Of a stretch of DNA of 64,000 nucleotides, positions 44,539 through 55,509 are shown in pieces. The stretch covers positions 14,442,422 to 14,506,421 of the forward strand of contig OZ036001.1 of NCBI GenBank assembly GCA_964035015.1, read 5' to 3'. The notes below the pieces were generated by a model, which worked only from the letters and a program-made list of their open reading frames with translations, was not told where the DNA came from and ran no database searches. A program made the translations under genes and the position numbers. Origin of the DNA: Corallium rubrum. Taxonomy: Eukaryota > Cnidaria > Anthozoa > Scleralcyonacea > Coralliidae. The number at the start of each line of letters is the position of its first letter. Positions within the stretch are counted from its first letter, which is position 1.

Positions 44539-45671
44539 TGAACAATGTTGTGCTGCTCGAAGTGAACAATGTTGTGCTGCTCGCCGTGAACAATGTTGTG
44601 CTGCTCGAAGTGAACAATGTTGTGCTGCTCGAAGTGAACAATGTTGTGCTGCTCGAAGTGAACAATGTTGTGCTGCTCGAAGTGAACAATGTGTGCTGCT
44701 GGAAGTGAACAATGTTGTGCTGCTGGAAGTGAACAATGTTGTGCTGCTCGAAGTGAACAATGTTGTGCTGCTCGAAGTGAACAATGTTGTGCTGCTCGAA
44801 GTGAACAATGTTGTGCTGCTGGAAGTGAACAATGTTGTGCTGCTCGAAGTGAACAATGTTGTGCTGCTCGAAGTGAACAATGTTGTGCTGCTCGAAGTGA
44901 ACAATGTTGTGCTGCTCGCCGTGAACAATGTTGTGCTGCTCGCCGTGAACAATGTTGTGCTGCTCGCCGTGAACAATGTTGTGCTGCTCGCCGTGAACAA
45001 TGTTGTGCTGCTCGCCGTGAACAATGTTGTGCTGCTCGCCGTGAACAATGTTGTGCTGCTCGCCGTGAACAATGTTGTGCTGCTCGAAGTGAACAATGTT
45101 GTGCTGCTCGAAGTGAACAATGTTGTGCTGCTCGTCGTGAACAATGTTGTGCTGCTCGAAGTGAAAATTGTTGTGCTGCTCGAAGTGAACAATGTTGTGC
45201 TGCTCGCCGTGAACAATGTTGTGCTGCTCGAAGTGAACAATGTTGTGCTGCTCGTCGTGAACAATGTTGTGCTGCTCGTCGTGAACAATGTTGTGCTGCT
45301 CGTCGTGAACAATGTTGTGCTGCTCGAAGTGAACAATATTGTGCTGCTCGTCGTGAACAATGTTGTGCTGCTCGAAGTGAACAATGTTGTGCTGCTCGAA
45401 GTGAACAATGTTGTGCTGCTCGCCGTGAACAATGTTGTGCTGCTCGAAGCGAACAATGTTGTGCTGCTCGAAGCGAACAATGTTGTGCTGCTGGAAGTGA
45501 ACAATGTTGTGCTGCTGGAAGTGAACAATGTTGTGCTGCTCGAAGTGAACAATGTTGTGCTGCTCGAAGTGAACAATGTTGTGCTGCTCGCCGTGAACAA
45601 TGTTGTGCTGCTCGCCGTGAACAATGTTGTGCTGCTCGCCGTGAACAACGTTGTGCTGCTCGCCGTGAACA
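44539..45671. repeat. 24-bp minisatellite, about 47 units
   Basis: The unit GTGAACAATGTTGTGCTGCTCGAA varies mainly at two sites: CTCG/CTGG and the last two bases before GTGAAC (AA, CC or TC). A 1-bp deletion near 44,690 shifts phase; one unit has AATATT and one AAAATTG. Because 24 is a multiple of three and the unit lacks stops in several frames, long open frames arise on both strands (STTLFTSS repeats on minus, SEQCCAAR or VNNVVLLE repeats on plus). No start context, signal peptide or flanking exon supports coding. Confidence 0.95.
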
Positions 45672-45849
45672 AGTTGTCAACAAGTCGTTCACTTATGGTT
45701 CGAATAACTTGTTCACGGATAAACCAACAGTCATGAACAAGTTGCCCCAACAGCACAGTTTTATAGCCAACAACGTTGTTCGCGCATGATACAACATGTT
45801 GTAACAGCATGACGAAATAACAACGATGAACAACAATGCTACAACAGTG

Positions 45850-46045
45850 GTTAAACTATTGTAACTATTTTTACTAAACTATTGTAACTATTTTTAGTAA
45901 ACTATTGTAACTATTGTTACTAAACTATTGTAACTATTGTTACTAAACTATTGTAACTATTGTAACTAAACTATTGTAACTATTGTCACTAAACTATTGT
46001 AACTGATTGTTACTAAACTGTTGTAACTATTATTACTAAACTATT
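45850..46045. repeat. 22-bp tandem array
   Basis: The unit ACTAAACTATTGTAACTATT(G/T)TT is repeated about nine times with length variation. An isolated copy, ATTGTAACTATTGTTACTAA, occurs at 56,399-56,418. Confidence 0.9.
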
Positions 46046-46678
46046 AATTGTTGTGTTTCACTGTCCGATATCTGCGAGGTCTTCTTTCGCGCCAATCTTT
46101 AACCCTTCTACGATTCGGCAATTCGCTCGATTCTCTGACGATTATTTAGTTGAGTTATTTGGTATCTAGTGCTGTTTTAGTATCTTCCATTCTATTATTA
46201 TCTCCTTTTGTCAAAGATTGTCGTTCGTTGTTTTTAACACACAAATATCCCGTCGGAGGTGCCACGTGTTGTGAATGCCTCCGTTTAAAAACAGATATCA
46301 GCGGGACGGTGGGTGGAAGTAAACATGCAACGTTTTAACAAATTGCGCATGCGCGAGCATGAAATGCTTCCCGTCCTCTTGACGTCGACGACGTGAAAAC
46401 GCTGGATTTGCCGTTCCATCAAGGACACCGGACGTTTCTGTGGTGAAAGTCTTTTTACGTTCAGGCATTGTGTTAAACTATCTTCTACATGATTTTTGGT
46501 AGTTTCTTTTATTTATAGAATCCTATTTAGTACACTTTGGCCACATATAACTGTGTATTTTCTGACCTCCAAACTCCGGTTGTATATTATATGTTGTTGA
46601 TTATTTATACCATTAAGCTTATGGTTTCATCCTTCAAATCTTGTTAAAATTTCGCTACTTCTAGATAAATCTTGGAAA
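46046..46678. other. Upstream flank of Myb/SANT-like gene
   Basis: No gene recognised. TGACGTCGACGACGTG at 46,380-46,395 is a short palindrome-rich stretch. Possible promoter region; no specific element can be assigned. Confidence 0.3.
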
Positions 46679-47047
46679 ATGGAATGGACAAATTACCACG
46701 ATGTTTTGATTTGTCGCGAAATTCTAGTTACTGAGCCATCGGCAAAACTAAGGACCACACAGCGCGGGCAGCTCTGGAATACCGTAGCAGATCTCCTAAA
46801 CACCGTGGGCGAACTAAAATTTAACGTGACTCAACACGCTGTGCGTGATCGCTTTAAGTTGCTAAGCGAGAAGATAGCGGCTGAAGAGCGTGCTACAGGA
46901 ATAGATCCTGAAGTGATTGAATTGGATGTTCTCCAAGAAATTCTGTCCAAGGAAGAGGCTTCCAATGAAGAGCACTGCAGTAACGCAGCCGAAAAGAAGA
47001 AGAAGGAGGTGATGGACAAAGAAAATGCAGAAGATATGAGATTATTT

Positions 47048-48354
47048 GCGCGTGTCATCGGCTTGCCGGAGAGGGGGACCCCGGGCAAATGTGGGGACTT
47101 TGGTAAATTACTTTTGCAATGTTACAATATTCCCCCACACTTTGGGCAACAAAATTTTACAAACACCGTCCTCTCACCATTAGTTTTATTAATAATGGAG
47201 TGGTTGAGCTGGCAGCATTCACATTTCACATAAAGGCAAGAGTTTCAAACTTATAAATACAATTTAATAATCAACCAGTTTCTCCTTGTCCTGAAGTAAT
47301 TTACATTACAACGTGCATCGGAATTTGTCTTTCATGTTTTAAGTGACAGATACCGTGTAATATTTCAGCAGCCAATATTTATCTGATACTGTATACAAAT
47401 TGAAGCGAAGGCGAGAGATTGTATATCTGATAAAAATTGGCTGCTTACTGTATGTTCTATCTTACTTATCTCTCTGATTGTATGTTCAGGTTTATCAACA
47501 ATCTTAAATATATACGCAGTTTAAACTGAGAAAATCAAATGAAAGTTATTCCATTCAGAATGAATCTGTATTCGATTTTCAGATATTGGTGAAATATAAA
47601 TTTACTATTTAATAAAGGATTATAAAAACTTTTTACAAGGGAGTGAGTGTCAGCTCATGCAAACAACCCTATCTCTCACACTCTTTGATTGGGAAATTAG
47701 TTACTGTTTTAATATAACAAATAACAAATAACATCAACTATAAAAAATATCAAGTTATTTTTTATGCATCATCTGTCTCTTCCAAACACACAGCACAGAA
47801 GTAGTCTACCATCTGACCAGCTTCTTCTTGGGTTATATTGATACAGTCACCGTGGAACCATTCGTCACAACCATCGCATTGTATCATAAGACCTTCTTCC
47901 TCTTTCCGGCAAATGCAGTAAACGTTAGCATGATCTGGAGTATTGTGATCAACTTGTTGTTCAGTATTAAAGCGAAGCACTTCGAAGCGCGTGGTCATAT
48001 CGGGTCATATCGGAACGCTATCGCTAAAAACGGGAAATCCGGAATTGTACGAAACCTTCACGATCACTTTCGAGCATCCATGATGTTTGAAAACAAAGTT
48101 TAGAGCAAAATAGCAAATTGCGGTTCAATTAGCGAAGTTTTGCCAAATCAGACAAAAAAAACTTGTTCTGTGTACATAACGTCTCTTGTAAAATCCCCCT
48201 CATTTCCACTTGGTATTGGGGCCAAAGCTCAAAAGCTCCTATATTTGCCTTCACCACGGGCAAAAGTTTGATCCAAAGCCCCCACAAAGTCGTTAAATTC
48301 CCTAGGTAGAGCCCGGGGTCCCCCCCCCTCCCTGGGGAAGCCGATGACACGCGC
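47048..48354. mobile_element. TIR element carrying a PHD finger gene (1.3 kb)
   Basis: Termini GCGCGTGTCATCGGCTT at the left and AAGCCGATGACACGCGC at the right, followed inward on both sides by GGGGACCCCGGGC or its complement. Inserted in the Myb/SANT-like coding sequence. Target duplication not resolvable beyond CG. Superfamily unknown. Its only recognisable cargo is the minus-strand PHD ORF at 47,762-47,998. Confidence 0.7.
47762..47998 (-). CDS. PHD zinc finger protein, 78 residues, inside a TIR element
   Basis: The complete small frame, MTTRFEVLRFNTEQQVDHN.., contains one C4HC3 finger: YCICRKEEEGLMIQCDGCDE, WFHGDCINIT and DYFCAVC. All eight zinc ligands are present. The Trp between the fourth Cys and the His, with the M-I-Q-C-D strand, is the arrangement of PHD fingers that read histone H3 methyl-lysine 4. 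The closest general look is CXXC1/PHF-type fingers. The frame ends with EETDDA and a stop, so this is a stand-alone finger or the last exon of a longer gene. It lies wholly inside the TIR element and is undamaged although the host gene is dead. Confidence 0.75.
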   Translation of the reverse strand: MTTRFEVLRFNTEQQVDHNTPDHANVYCICRKEEEGLMIQCDGCDEWFHGDCINITQEEAGQMVDYFCAVCLEETDDA

Positions 48355-48511
48355 ATAAAGGCTATGTATGGAAAGTTTGAAGGAAACTCAAAAGAGGAAG
48401 GTAGATTGTGGTGAAGTTGACAGACGAGTTAAGCGAAGAAGTAATGGATCAGAGGCAGTCCAATATTTAAGGTAGAGAATGAATGATGAAAATGTTATAA
48501 AGCAGGAGCTT

Positions 48512-49340
48512 CATCCTCGTTCCCAGGGCCTCCTCGGTACACTGGGAAATCGGAGGCCCTGGTCAGATGAAAACCGGATGTCCTAGATTCTAGGACATTG
48601 AGTCGTTGAATACATTCCAGGGTGCATTCCATGTCAACCCCACGCCGAAGATAAGCCACGGGTGTTCAGGTGCTGCGCCAAGGGAGGTCAAGACTCACTC
48701 CAGCGCCGGCACCACCCACTGACTTGTATAGTTGTATGGCTGTATATGTGCGCCGACCGCAGTGTGATTGTGCACCAGCACGCCGAGCACTTTTGAAATT
48801 CACGCCGAAGATCTTCGGCGTGACCTACATGGAATGCACCCTGAAATACATTACATCGCCCTGGGTGCAAGCATGGACATAATATAACGAAACAAACTAG
48901 ATACACTCAGATATTTGAAGAAAAGCTGCTTTATTATGACGTCCGAAAAGTTTGGTGTTTGCTGTTCTTCCCGCTGGACAAAATAATACAATTTCGCTTA
49001 GGTTGTTTACGAACATAATTTGCCGTCGCCGACGAATGAGTCACCGAGTCACGCTACGTCTAAAATTGTTCGATTTTGAGAGTTAACTGATGAAACTCAT
49101 CGCAGTTCCGACTCGCTTTATGAATCCTACTTTGTTGGCTTTATTTGTAGACTTTTTCGGTGTTATCTAAGCGATAATCTTCACTCTATTCACACCGTTG
49201 TTTGACAGTTGAAAATATATTTGCCCACTTCCTGTTTTCGACAATAGCCTTCTTCCAGCCAATCACACGCTTCAATCGTTTTCATCTGACCAGGGCCTCC
49301 GATTTCCCAGTGTACCGAGGAGGCGCTGGGAAGGAGGATG
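48512..49340. mobile_element. Mutator-like element with 9-bp target duplication (829 bp)
   Basis: TIRs of about 62 bp: CATCCTCGTTCCCAGGGCCT..CAGATGAAAAC and complement. CAGGAGCTT flanks both ends (48,503-48,511 and 49,341-49,349). The duplicated bases are codons of the interrupted Myb/SANT-like exon. Contains a nested MITE at 48,619-48,842. No transposase. Confidence 0.88.
48619..48842. mobile_element. Nested MITE
   Basis: CAGGGTGCATTCCATGTCA..CACGCCGAAGAT at the left and ATCTTCGGCGTG..CATGGAATGCACCCTG at the right. AATACATT occurs on both sides, offset by one base, suggesting an 8-bp hAT duplication. Confidence 0.7.
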
Positions 49341-49542
49341 CAGGAGCTTGAACTAAAAAGACAAGATATGAGTAGAGCAGAAAGAAAGAAAGAAAGAATT
49401 AGAAGAGGAGAAACATCATGATATGATGAAGATGATGCAGATGCAGCAGCAACAAGCACAGCAAATGCTGATGAACTTTGTACAATCTCTGCAACAGCAG
49501 AACCAACTGCTAATGGCATTATTGGAAAAAATGTCCAAATGA

Positions 49543-50702
49543 TTGCCTGTTTGCTTCCAAACTTTTACTTGAAAGTAATGTCATAATTTTATTTAATGCA
49601 TTGCAACCTTAATAGTTTGTTAGTTTTGTTGAAATTTGCCCATTGGCATTGTTCATATTTTTTGCATTGTTACTGTAAGTATATACTGCTGTATTTAATA
49701 TCTAGTTTTCTAGGTTGTGTTTATACTATAAATATATGCAGATAGTTTATATTCTATATTTTGCCAAAACAGTTTACTTTTTGTAAAAAAACTTCTGAAA
49801 GCAACATAACCTGTTTATTTCATACAGCTAAGCTTTCGCCCTGTCAACTATATGGCCTTTGTATCGGAATTATAGAATGCTACATTAAAAGGGGTGGGTA
49901 AATGGTCATAAGACTGCACACTTAAGGGGTCATCATTTCAAATAGAGTTCTCAGTCTTCAAAAATGCTGAAAAGTCCTTGGAGGATCCAGGATTTTTGTT
50001 AAAGTGGGGGTTGTATATTGGAAAAAGGGATTGAGCCAAGTGTCAAAGGTTTGAGACTTCTAAGAGGTCTGGAGTATGTTCCCCTGTAATATTTTTGATT
50101 TTCTGTTGCTCTAAAATGCTATTTCTTGCAGTTTGTTGGGTGTTTTTTTGTGGGGTTTTTTGTTGTTGTTTTTGTGTGTGTGTGTGTTTTGTGTGTGTGT
50201 GTATTTTTTTTGGGGGGGGGGGGGCAGTTTTACATTAAAACCTTATGTTCAAGCACTTTGATTTTAATTATTTAATATACAAAAAAAATTTTTATACATG
50301 TAGCTGAAATTTGCCTGCAGCTGTGCTACCAATAAATTTAATTATGTTAAAAATTACAAATCTCAAAAGGCAAAACACTGTAGTGCAATTTTCAAAGATT
50401 TTTTCTGAAAAAAAGTTGTTGAATTCATGTTCATTGAAGGATGCAAGGGAACCTTAATTGCTTAAAGTAAAATTTTTTGGGTGCCACTTTGAGAAGATAA
50501 GCAATGTCAAATGTACGTGGGGCTACAACTTTTACTTACTACATAATGTTCAGCCAATGTTCCATACTTAAACTATTTAAAGTATCATACTTATTAAATT
50601 AAACATACAGGTAATCATACATGGGAAATCTATACTCAAGGGATACCAGATGAGATACAAAATTCTACACTTGCAAAAAACATTTACAGCAATAGAAAAA
50701 AA
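49543..50702. other. Non-coding between two convergent transposon-type genes
   Basis: AT-rich. Contains (TG)n with a G12 run (50,175-50,225) and a decayed hAT-core copy (GGAGTATGTTCCCCTGTAATA.. then AATGCTATTTCTTGC, 50,070-50,130). Likely the 3' UTRs of the flanking genes. Confidence 0.5.
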
Positions 50703-51534
50703 TAATTATTTGAAATATTCTTGAAGAGTTGGAGGAGCAAGTCCAAAGTATTTTGAGGTTGAATTTCCATACATACAAGTAAGTGCATTTCTTAAAATAC
50801 CTGCAACTATATACATTTTACCAACTGAACTCAAAGCAATTTTTAAATCTTTCTTAAAATCAATGAACTTAAAAGAAGAAACAACATCCCCATAAAGCCA
50901 TTTAACAGAGATGCGAACAGCACTCATCGACTTGTTAAATGCTTGCATGTCAGCATTTGGTTGAACCATCCAGAAAGGTGCCTGAAGATGAGTTCGCAAT
51001 GGATACACTGGGTCCCCATACAAACACATTGCTCGACCATCAGTATTTATACAGTATCAACAGGCTTCCAAACCTAGTTCTTTTATTTCAGGTTAAGTGT
51101 AATGTTTACTTTTGTTTTGAAATGGAGTAAACAATGATTTGGGTTTTATTTTTAATTAACCTTTTTACGTAAAAGCTCTAGTGTTAAGATACGGTTTTTT
51201 TTATTTCAGAGGGTAGGAGACATGATTCAGGAATGTTAAGAAATTCTAATCTTTTGGAGCTGCTTGAACAGAATGCCTTTGCCACAAATTGTATAATATT
51301 AATACATCAACAGAATTATTAAAATAATATTAGTTTATTAGATTATGAACCTGTAATATGTTCAAACATAGCCTGCCTGCAGACATTTATCCAATGGGCT
51401 ATTCCAATTTTTATCTAAACCTCTTTCCCTGTTGAAGAACCTTAGAATTCTAGAACCTTTGAAGCATTACATTAAAAAATTCAAGGGTAGGGTGAATGCT
51501 ACGTGGTCTCCAAGAAAGAGACCAAATAAAGTCA

Positions 51535-51685
51535 GTTGGAAATTCCAAGTACGGTAAATGCTACCTGGAAATTCCAGGAAACGGACAATGTTAGTTGGAA
51601 ATTCCAGGATCTAAGAGGAATGCTAATTGCAAATTCCAAGGAGGACAAAAGGTAGTTTGAAATTCCAAGGGAGAGGGTTATGTGA
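51535..51685. repeat. Degenerate tandem repeat with GGAAATTCCA core
   Basis: About four units of 40-47 bp, each containing TTGGAAATTCCA(G/A) or a variant. Lies in the intron between transposase blocks 2 and 3. Confidence 0.75.
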
Positions 51686-51999
51686 GAAAGGGTTTCTATA
51701 GGATAAAAATTGAAAAAGCCCAATGTCTAGTCCCTGCCAGTATTCAATTGTGTAACTAGAAACGTTACATTAAGATTCTTACCTGCAGGTCCATATAAGT
51801 TAGCTATAATACCATTTGGTAAAGCTACAGACTGATATTTCAGGGCATGGACCCTTTGTGGCCATTGTACACTTGTCTTTGTTTCCCGGTTGGTCTGCAA
51901 ATTGGGCGCACAGTGCCATCTATGAAGCCAAAGCAATTGGTCTCTGAAATGGCATTTCCCGCGTTCTGATAACACTTTTAATCAAAATTTCTGAAGTTT

Positions 52000-53159
52000 T
52001 AAAACATATTTTTCAGCACATTTTATACTTTTTTTTGAAAAAGCGTCAAAATTGGATTTGGATTAGTGAATTCTTGTAATAGTTTGTAAGTGCATAATTA
52101 TTTTTTTCTAAAAAGAAGGCAATACAACAAAAAGTAGAGATATGTGATTATATTTAATTACCAACTTAAAAACATTTCAAAGACAGCTCTAGGAGCTCAA
52201 CCATCTACATCATCCCAGTCATCCTGATTAAGTCACAACTAAACCAAGCTACCATACTACAAGCTGTCTGGTTTGCAGGTGCCAGATACTCACCTTTTAC
52301 ACATCTATCCAAGCAGACAATGTCTTGTTAAGGAATACTTTTATTTATGACCATAATGCGACATGGACATAAAGGAGCTCAACTCTCAACATTAACCCAG
52401 TCGTCCTAACCCTTGAGCCCTAAGCTAATCTAAGTCATTACCTGTTTATATGATTTCAATTTTGTAGACTATGAAAGTATATAAACACTGAATACTAGAA
52501 TTAAGTAGATATTGTATTTAAGCCAGATAATAAAATGTAAATAATAATTGTAATACAGCACATGTAGTTATTGGTTCATGTGGATATCAGCACTTAGTAC
52601 TGTAGCTACAGAGCTACTGTACACACGTAAATTTATATTAAAAGAGGAAACCAATCATCATTTTACTAATCAAGTTTATTATGACACCACATAATCATAC
52701 AGGTCACATACAGTACATGACATGTTGTGTATATATATTATATACTGTAATAATTAATATTATAGGAACAGAAATTAGCAATGTATGAGAAGAGTGCTTT
52801 AACTGCCAGGTTGGCTGGCTAGGTTACAGTCTCACTCTCACAAAGATAAAATTAGCTCACTAATCTTGACGAGGTCTGGGCCGAGTTTATATGCGTTCAC
52901 AAACTCGATTCTTAGGATTTCGTGGGCGATGATCTTCGGTATACGCAATGTTTACCCATCAGCGGCAGGCATTATTAAATTGTGCGCTACGCTACACCAC
53001 GTTGTCTTTCTTCCTCGAGGACTTTTCTTGGCAAGTTGGCATCGTTTGGCGCTGGATTGGAATATATTGATTTATTAAAGAGGAGTAAGTGTGACGTCCA
53101 TGTTGCGGAAAACGTCGCATGCTTAAGCTCTATAATTGAAAATGCTTCGGACGATAAGT
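52000..53159. other. Non-coding interior of the Harbinger relic
   Basis: No exon recognised. The missing central transposase exon (with RYSD and RFGRP-type motifs in relatives) was looked for on the minus strand and not found. Confidence 0.4.
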
Positions 53160-54513
53160 ATTTTACTACTAACAAGACGCCTGGTCAGGCGGGCTACGGC
53201 AAAATCACGCGCAGGTTGTCACATGCAGTGCTAAGATCTAAAGCCGCCGTTTAAACACATTCAGGTCACAGACAAAAGTCAAAACACAATCCAATCTTCG
53301 ATAGAAAACGCAATTTGCAATACACGAAACACGATTGCCTGTAACGTATTTCTTCGGGTATTAAATATCAACACAGCTAGCGACATTACTGACCAATATC
53401 AAACTATGTCTGTGAACACGCAAAACACATCCGAGACGAGAAAGACTTGATCAGACTCTGATCATCAGACAGTAGGAGAGCTAAGAAAGAAAGCATTATT
53501 TCCACACATGTACAGCGTTCATATGTCAAGTCTCTTCGGGTATCAAATATCAACACAGCTTCATGTATACGGTGTGTGAGATCGTAAGCGTATATAATAT
53601 CAAGATACCTGCCAGCGACATTACTAACCAATAACTATGTCTGTGAAAACACAAAACACATCCGAGAGGAGAAAGACTTGATCAGACATCTGGAAAGCAA
53701 AGAAAGAAAGCATTTGGCATGCACGCATCAGTTTCGCAAAGTCTTATTATGTTTGTCTTTGGGAAACAAAAAAACATTTCTTACAAATTTTAAACAATCA
53801 CCGTAGTCGACAATCGAAATAATCTATACATTTCCAATATCTTTATACATTTTCAATATCTTCTTCATGTTTGTATATAGTTTGTATATAGTTTGGTATA
53901 CTGTAGATTGGTCAGGGTCTGGCAGGGCAATTTCTATTGTCTTGCCAAATTCTGAGTGAACCAATGGGTATTATTATTATTTAATGGTTGTATGTCTATT
54001 TGTGTGCTATGGGTTGGCTGGAATTTCGTATAACAATTTCCCATTGTTTTGTTAAATTCTTGCCAGCCCATTCTATTTTATATGCACATTTACTAAATCT
54101 TTTATAGTATATATTTACATATATGGATCAATTTTTTTAATTCTAATCAATTTTTTCTTCTCTTATAAACATTTTCTTCGAACTGATTTTCTGTAAATAT
54201 TAAATATATTATATAATCACAACTAGGGGTCTTAAGTAAAAAGCCTATTAAGGTTTCTAGTAGGCCCCTAGCCCTAATGTTATTTTAAAAAAATTATAGA
54301 ATTATTAGATCTTTTTTATGGGCAAATCAATAAATAAATAAATAAATAAATAAATCGAGACGGCGGAATAAGTTAAATGCGCAATTGACTTGAGCCTGCG
54401 CTTTCTGATTAGAGAGGCCAGCGGAGTAGGCTAAGAGCGTGACACAGAAGGGAAAAACAACAACAAACCGAGCCGAAACCTAGACTCGTCTACCTGCGGT
54501 AGCTCGAGTAAAT
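53160..54513. mobile_element. Nested repeat family B, copy 2, split by a LINE tail
   Basis: Starts AAGACGCCTGGTCAGGCG and ends CTAGACTCGTCTACCTGCGG..CGAGTAA, matching 26,654-27,372. GACATTACTGACCAATA and ACACATCCGAGACGAG recur at 53,378-53,440 and 53,617-53,670. A LINE fragment occupies about 53,790-54,355. Confidence 0.65.
53790..54355 (+). mobile_element. LINE 3'-end fragment with (AATA)n tail, copy 2
   Basis: AATCACAACTAGGGGTCTTA, the CTATTAAGGTTTCTAGTAGG stem-loop and GGGCAAATCAATAAATAAAT. Same 3' end as 20,345-20,470. No coding sequence is left. Confidence 0.65.
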
Positions 54514-55509
54514 AGTAAATAGTAGCAACTCGCAGCACTTCACTTTTGATAAAAACTTCTAGTTGATATTAATAAACCATGAAATCTCCAAGCAAGATCA
54601 AATTTCCAGCATACACTAGTCCGTCCGATACACGTTTCATTGCAAAGTATCAATTCATTAACATGTTATAGATCAAATACAAGCAAACGCGAAGTCTAGC
54701 CCAAGAGTAAATCTATAAATAATCATAAAGACTATAATGATATTCAAATCATGCAGTATAGTAGGGTTTCTTACCTCAGACGACCTCAGAGCGCATCACT
54801 GATTCACTGTATTAAATTCTCGCAATTGGTATTTCGATATATATCTTTTTCAATCCTCTGTAAAAGGTCATCTTCAGTGCATAAAGCACTTGATGAAAGT
54901 TTCACGAATATTTCATCATTCATAAAGGTCTTGTAGATATCCTTGCAATTGAGTGTTGGAAATGGGAATATGGAAAGGATGCAGAATATGCGCATGGCCT
55001 CGTAGAAGCGTATCCTGCAAAATGACGTTTCAGCCTCTGCACCAATCGTAAGTTGTAATTAGAGCAAAATTATCCAATCAGGAACGTTGAAAAACCAACC
55101 AACTTCGTCAAAAAGTGACGAACTGCTTTCCTTCGTCAAATTCATCAAGCCGAGAGCCTGCATCGCATTTGCGTCCTGGAAATGACTGTGAACCCGATCC
55201 TTGATTCTCCCATTATGTCCCGTGCATCCCACTGCTTCCCCTCGAAATCAGTCGTAAGCTACAGAATTAGGCCTCGCGCGTTAAGAAAACGGAAAAACGC
55301 CAACGGGGAAATTTTTCTGGCCTGAACTGAAGCCTTTGTAGATAGGCATTTTAAGAATAAAACGTACTCCTTCCTACTAGATAATTATTTTTAATTTGCA
55401 GGATTTTATTTGTAAATTTTTGACAACGTGCAAACAAACGAAAATTATATATTCACGTCAAATTTTCACTTCGTCGCGCGACTTAGTTGACGTAGCCTAA
55501 ATCCGCCCC
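54514..55509. other. Non-coding, hAT-like end at the right
   Basis: No gene recognised. The right edge, GCCTAAATCCGCCCCTG (55,496-55,512), reads CAGGGGCGGATTTAGGC on the minus strand, a hAT-like terminus abutting transposase block 1. The partner terminus was not found. Confidence 0.4.

Larger units (their letters stand above)
46679..49542 (+). pseudogene. Myb/SANT-like (MADF-type) DNA-binding protein, broken by two transposons
   Basis: Segment 1 (46,679-47,047) encodes MEWTNYHDVLICREILVTEP.., a tri-helical Myb/SANT-like domain with W at 3 and QLWNTVADLLNT and AVRDRFKLLSEKI helices, then a charged coiled region to DKENAEDMRLFA. Segment 2 (48,355-48,511) continues MESLKETQKRKV and VKRRSNGSEAVQYLR, a basic region, then hits TAG at 48,473. 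Segment 3 (49,341-49,542) adds ELELKRQDMSRAERKKE and a Gln/Met-rich coiled coil (MMKMMQMQQQQAQQML) ending EKMSK and TGA. The pieces are separated by TIR elements (47,048-48,354 and 48,512-49,340). A surplus GAAA unit in the (GAAA)n at 49,382-49,398 shifts the frame. The family is common in anthozoan genomes and may be the Myb partner of Harbinger transposons. Confidence 0.75.

Noticed and set aside
44539..45671. Possible CRISPR array or large secreted repeat protein
   Set aside because: Units are head-to-tail with no unique spacers, the setting is eukaryotic, and open frames on both strands follow from a 24-bp unit without stops. Called a minisatellite.
49190..49519. Minus-strand open frame with Ser/Ala-rich and hydrophobic sequence
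   Set aside because: Shadow of the Gln/Met-rich coiled coil of the Myb/SANT-like gene and of the Mutator-like element.
52866..53254. Missing Harbinger exon or a host gene exon
   Set aside because: Neither strand gives the expected RYSD/RFGRP-type motifs; frames are short and unsupported.
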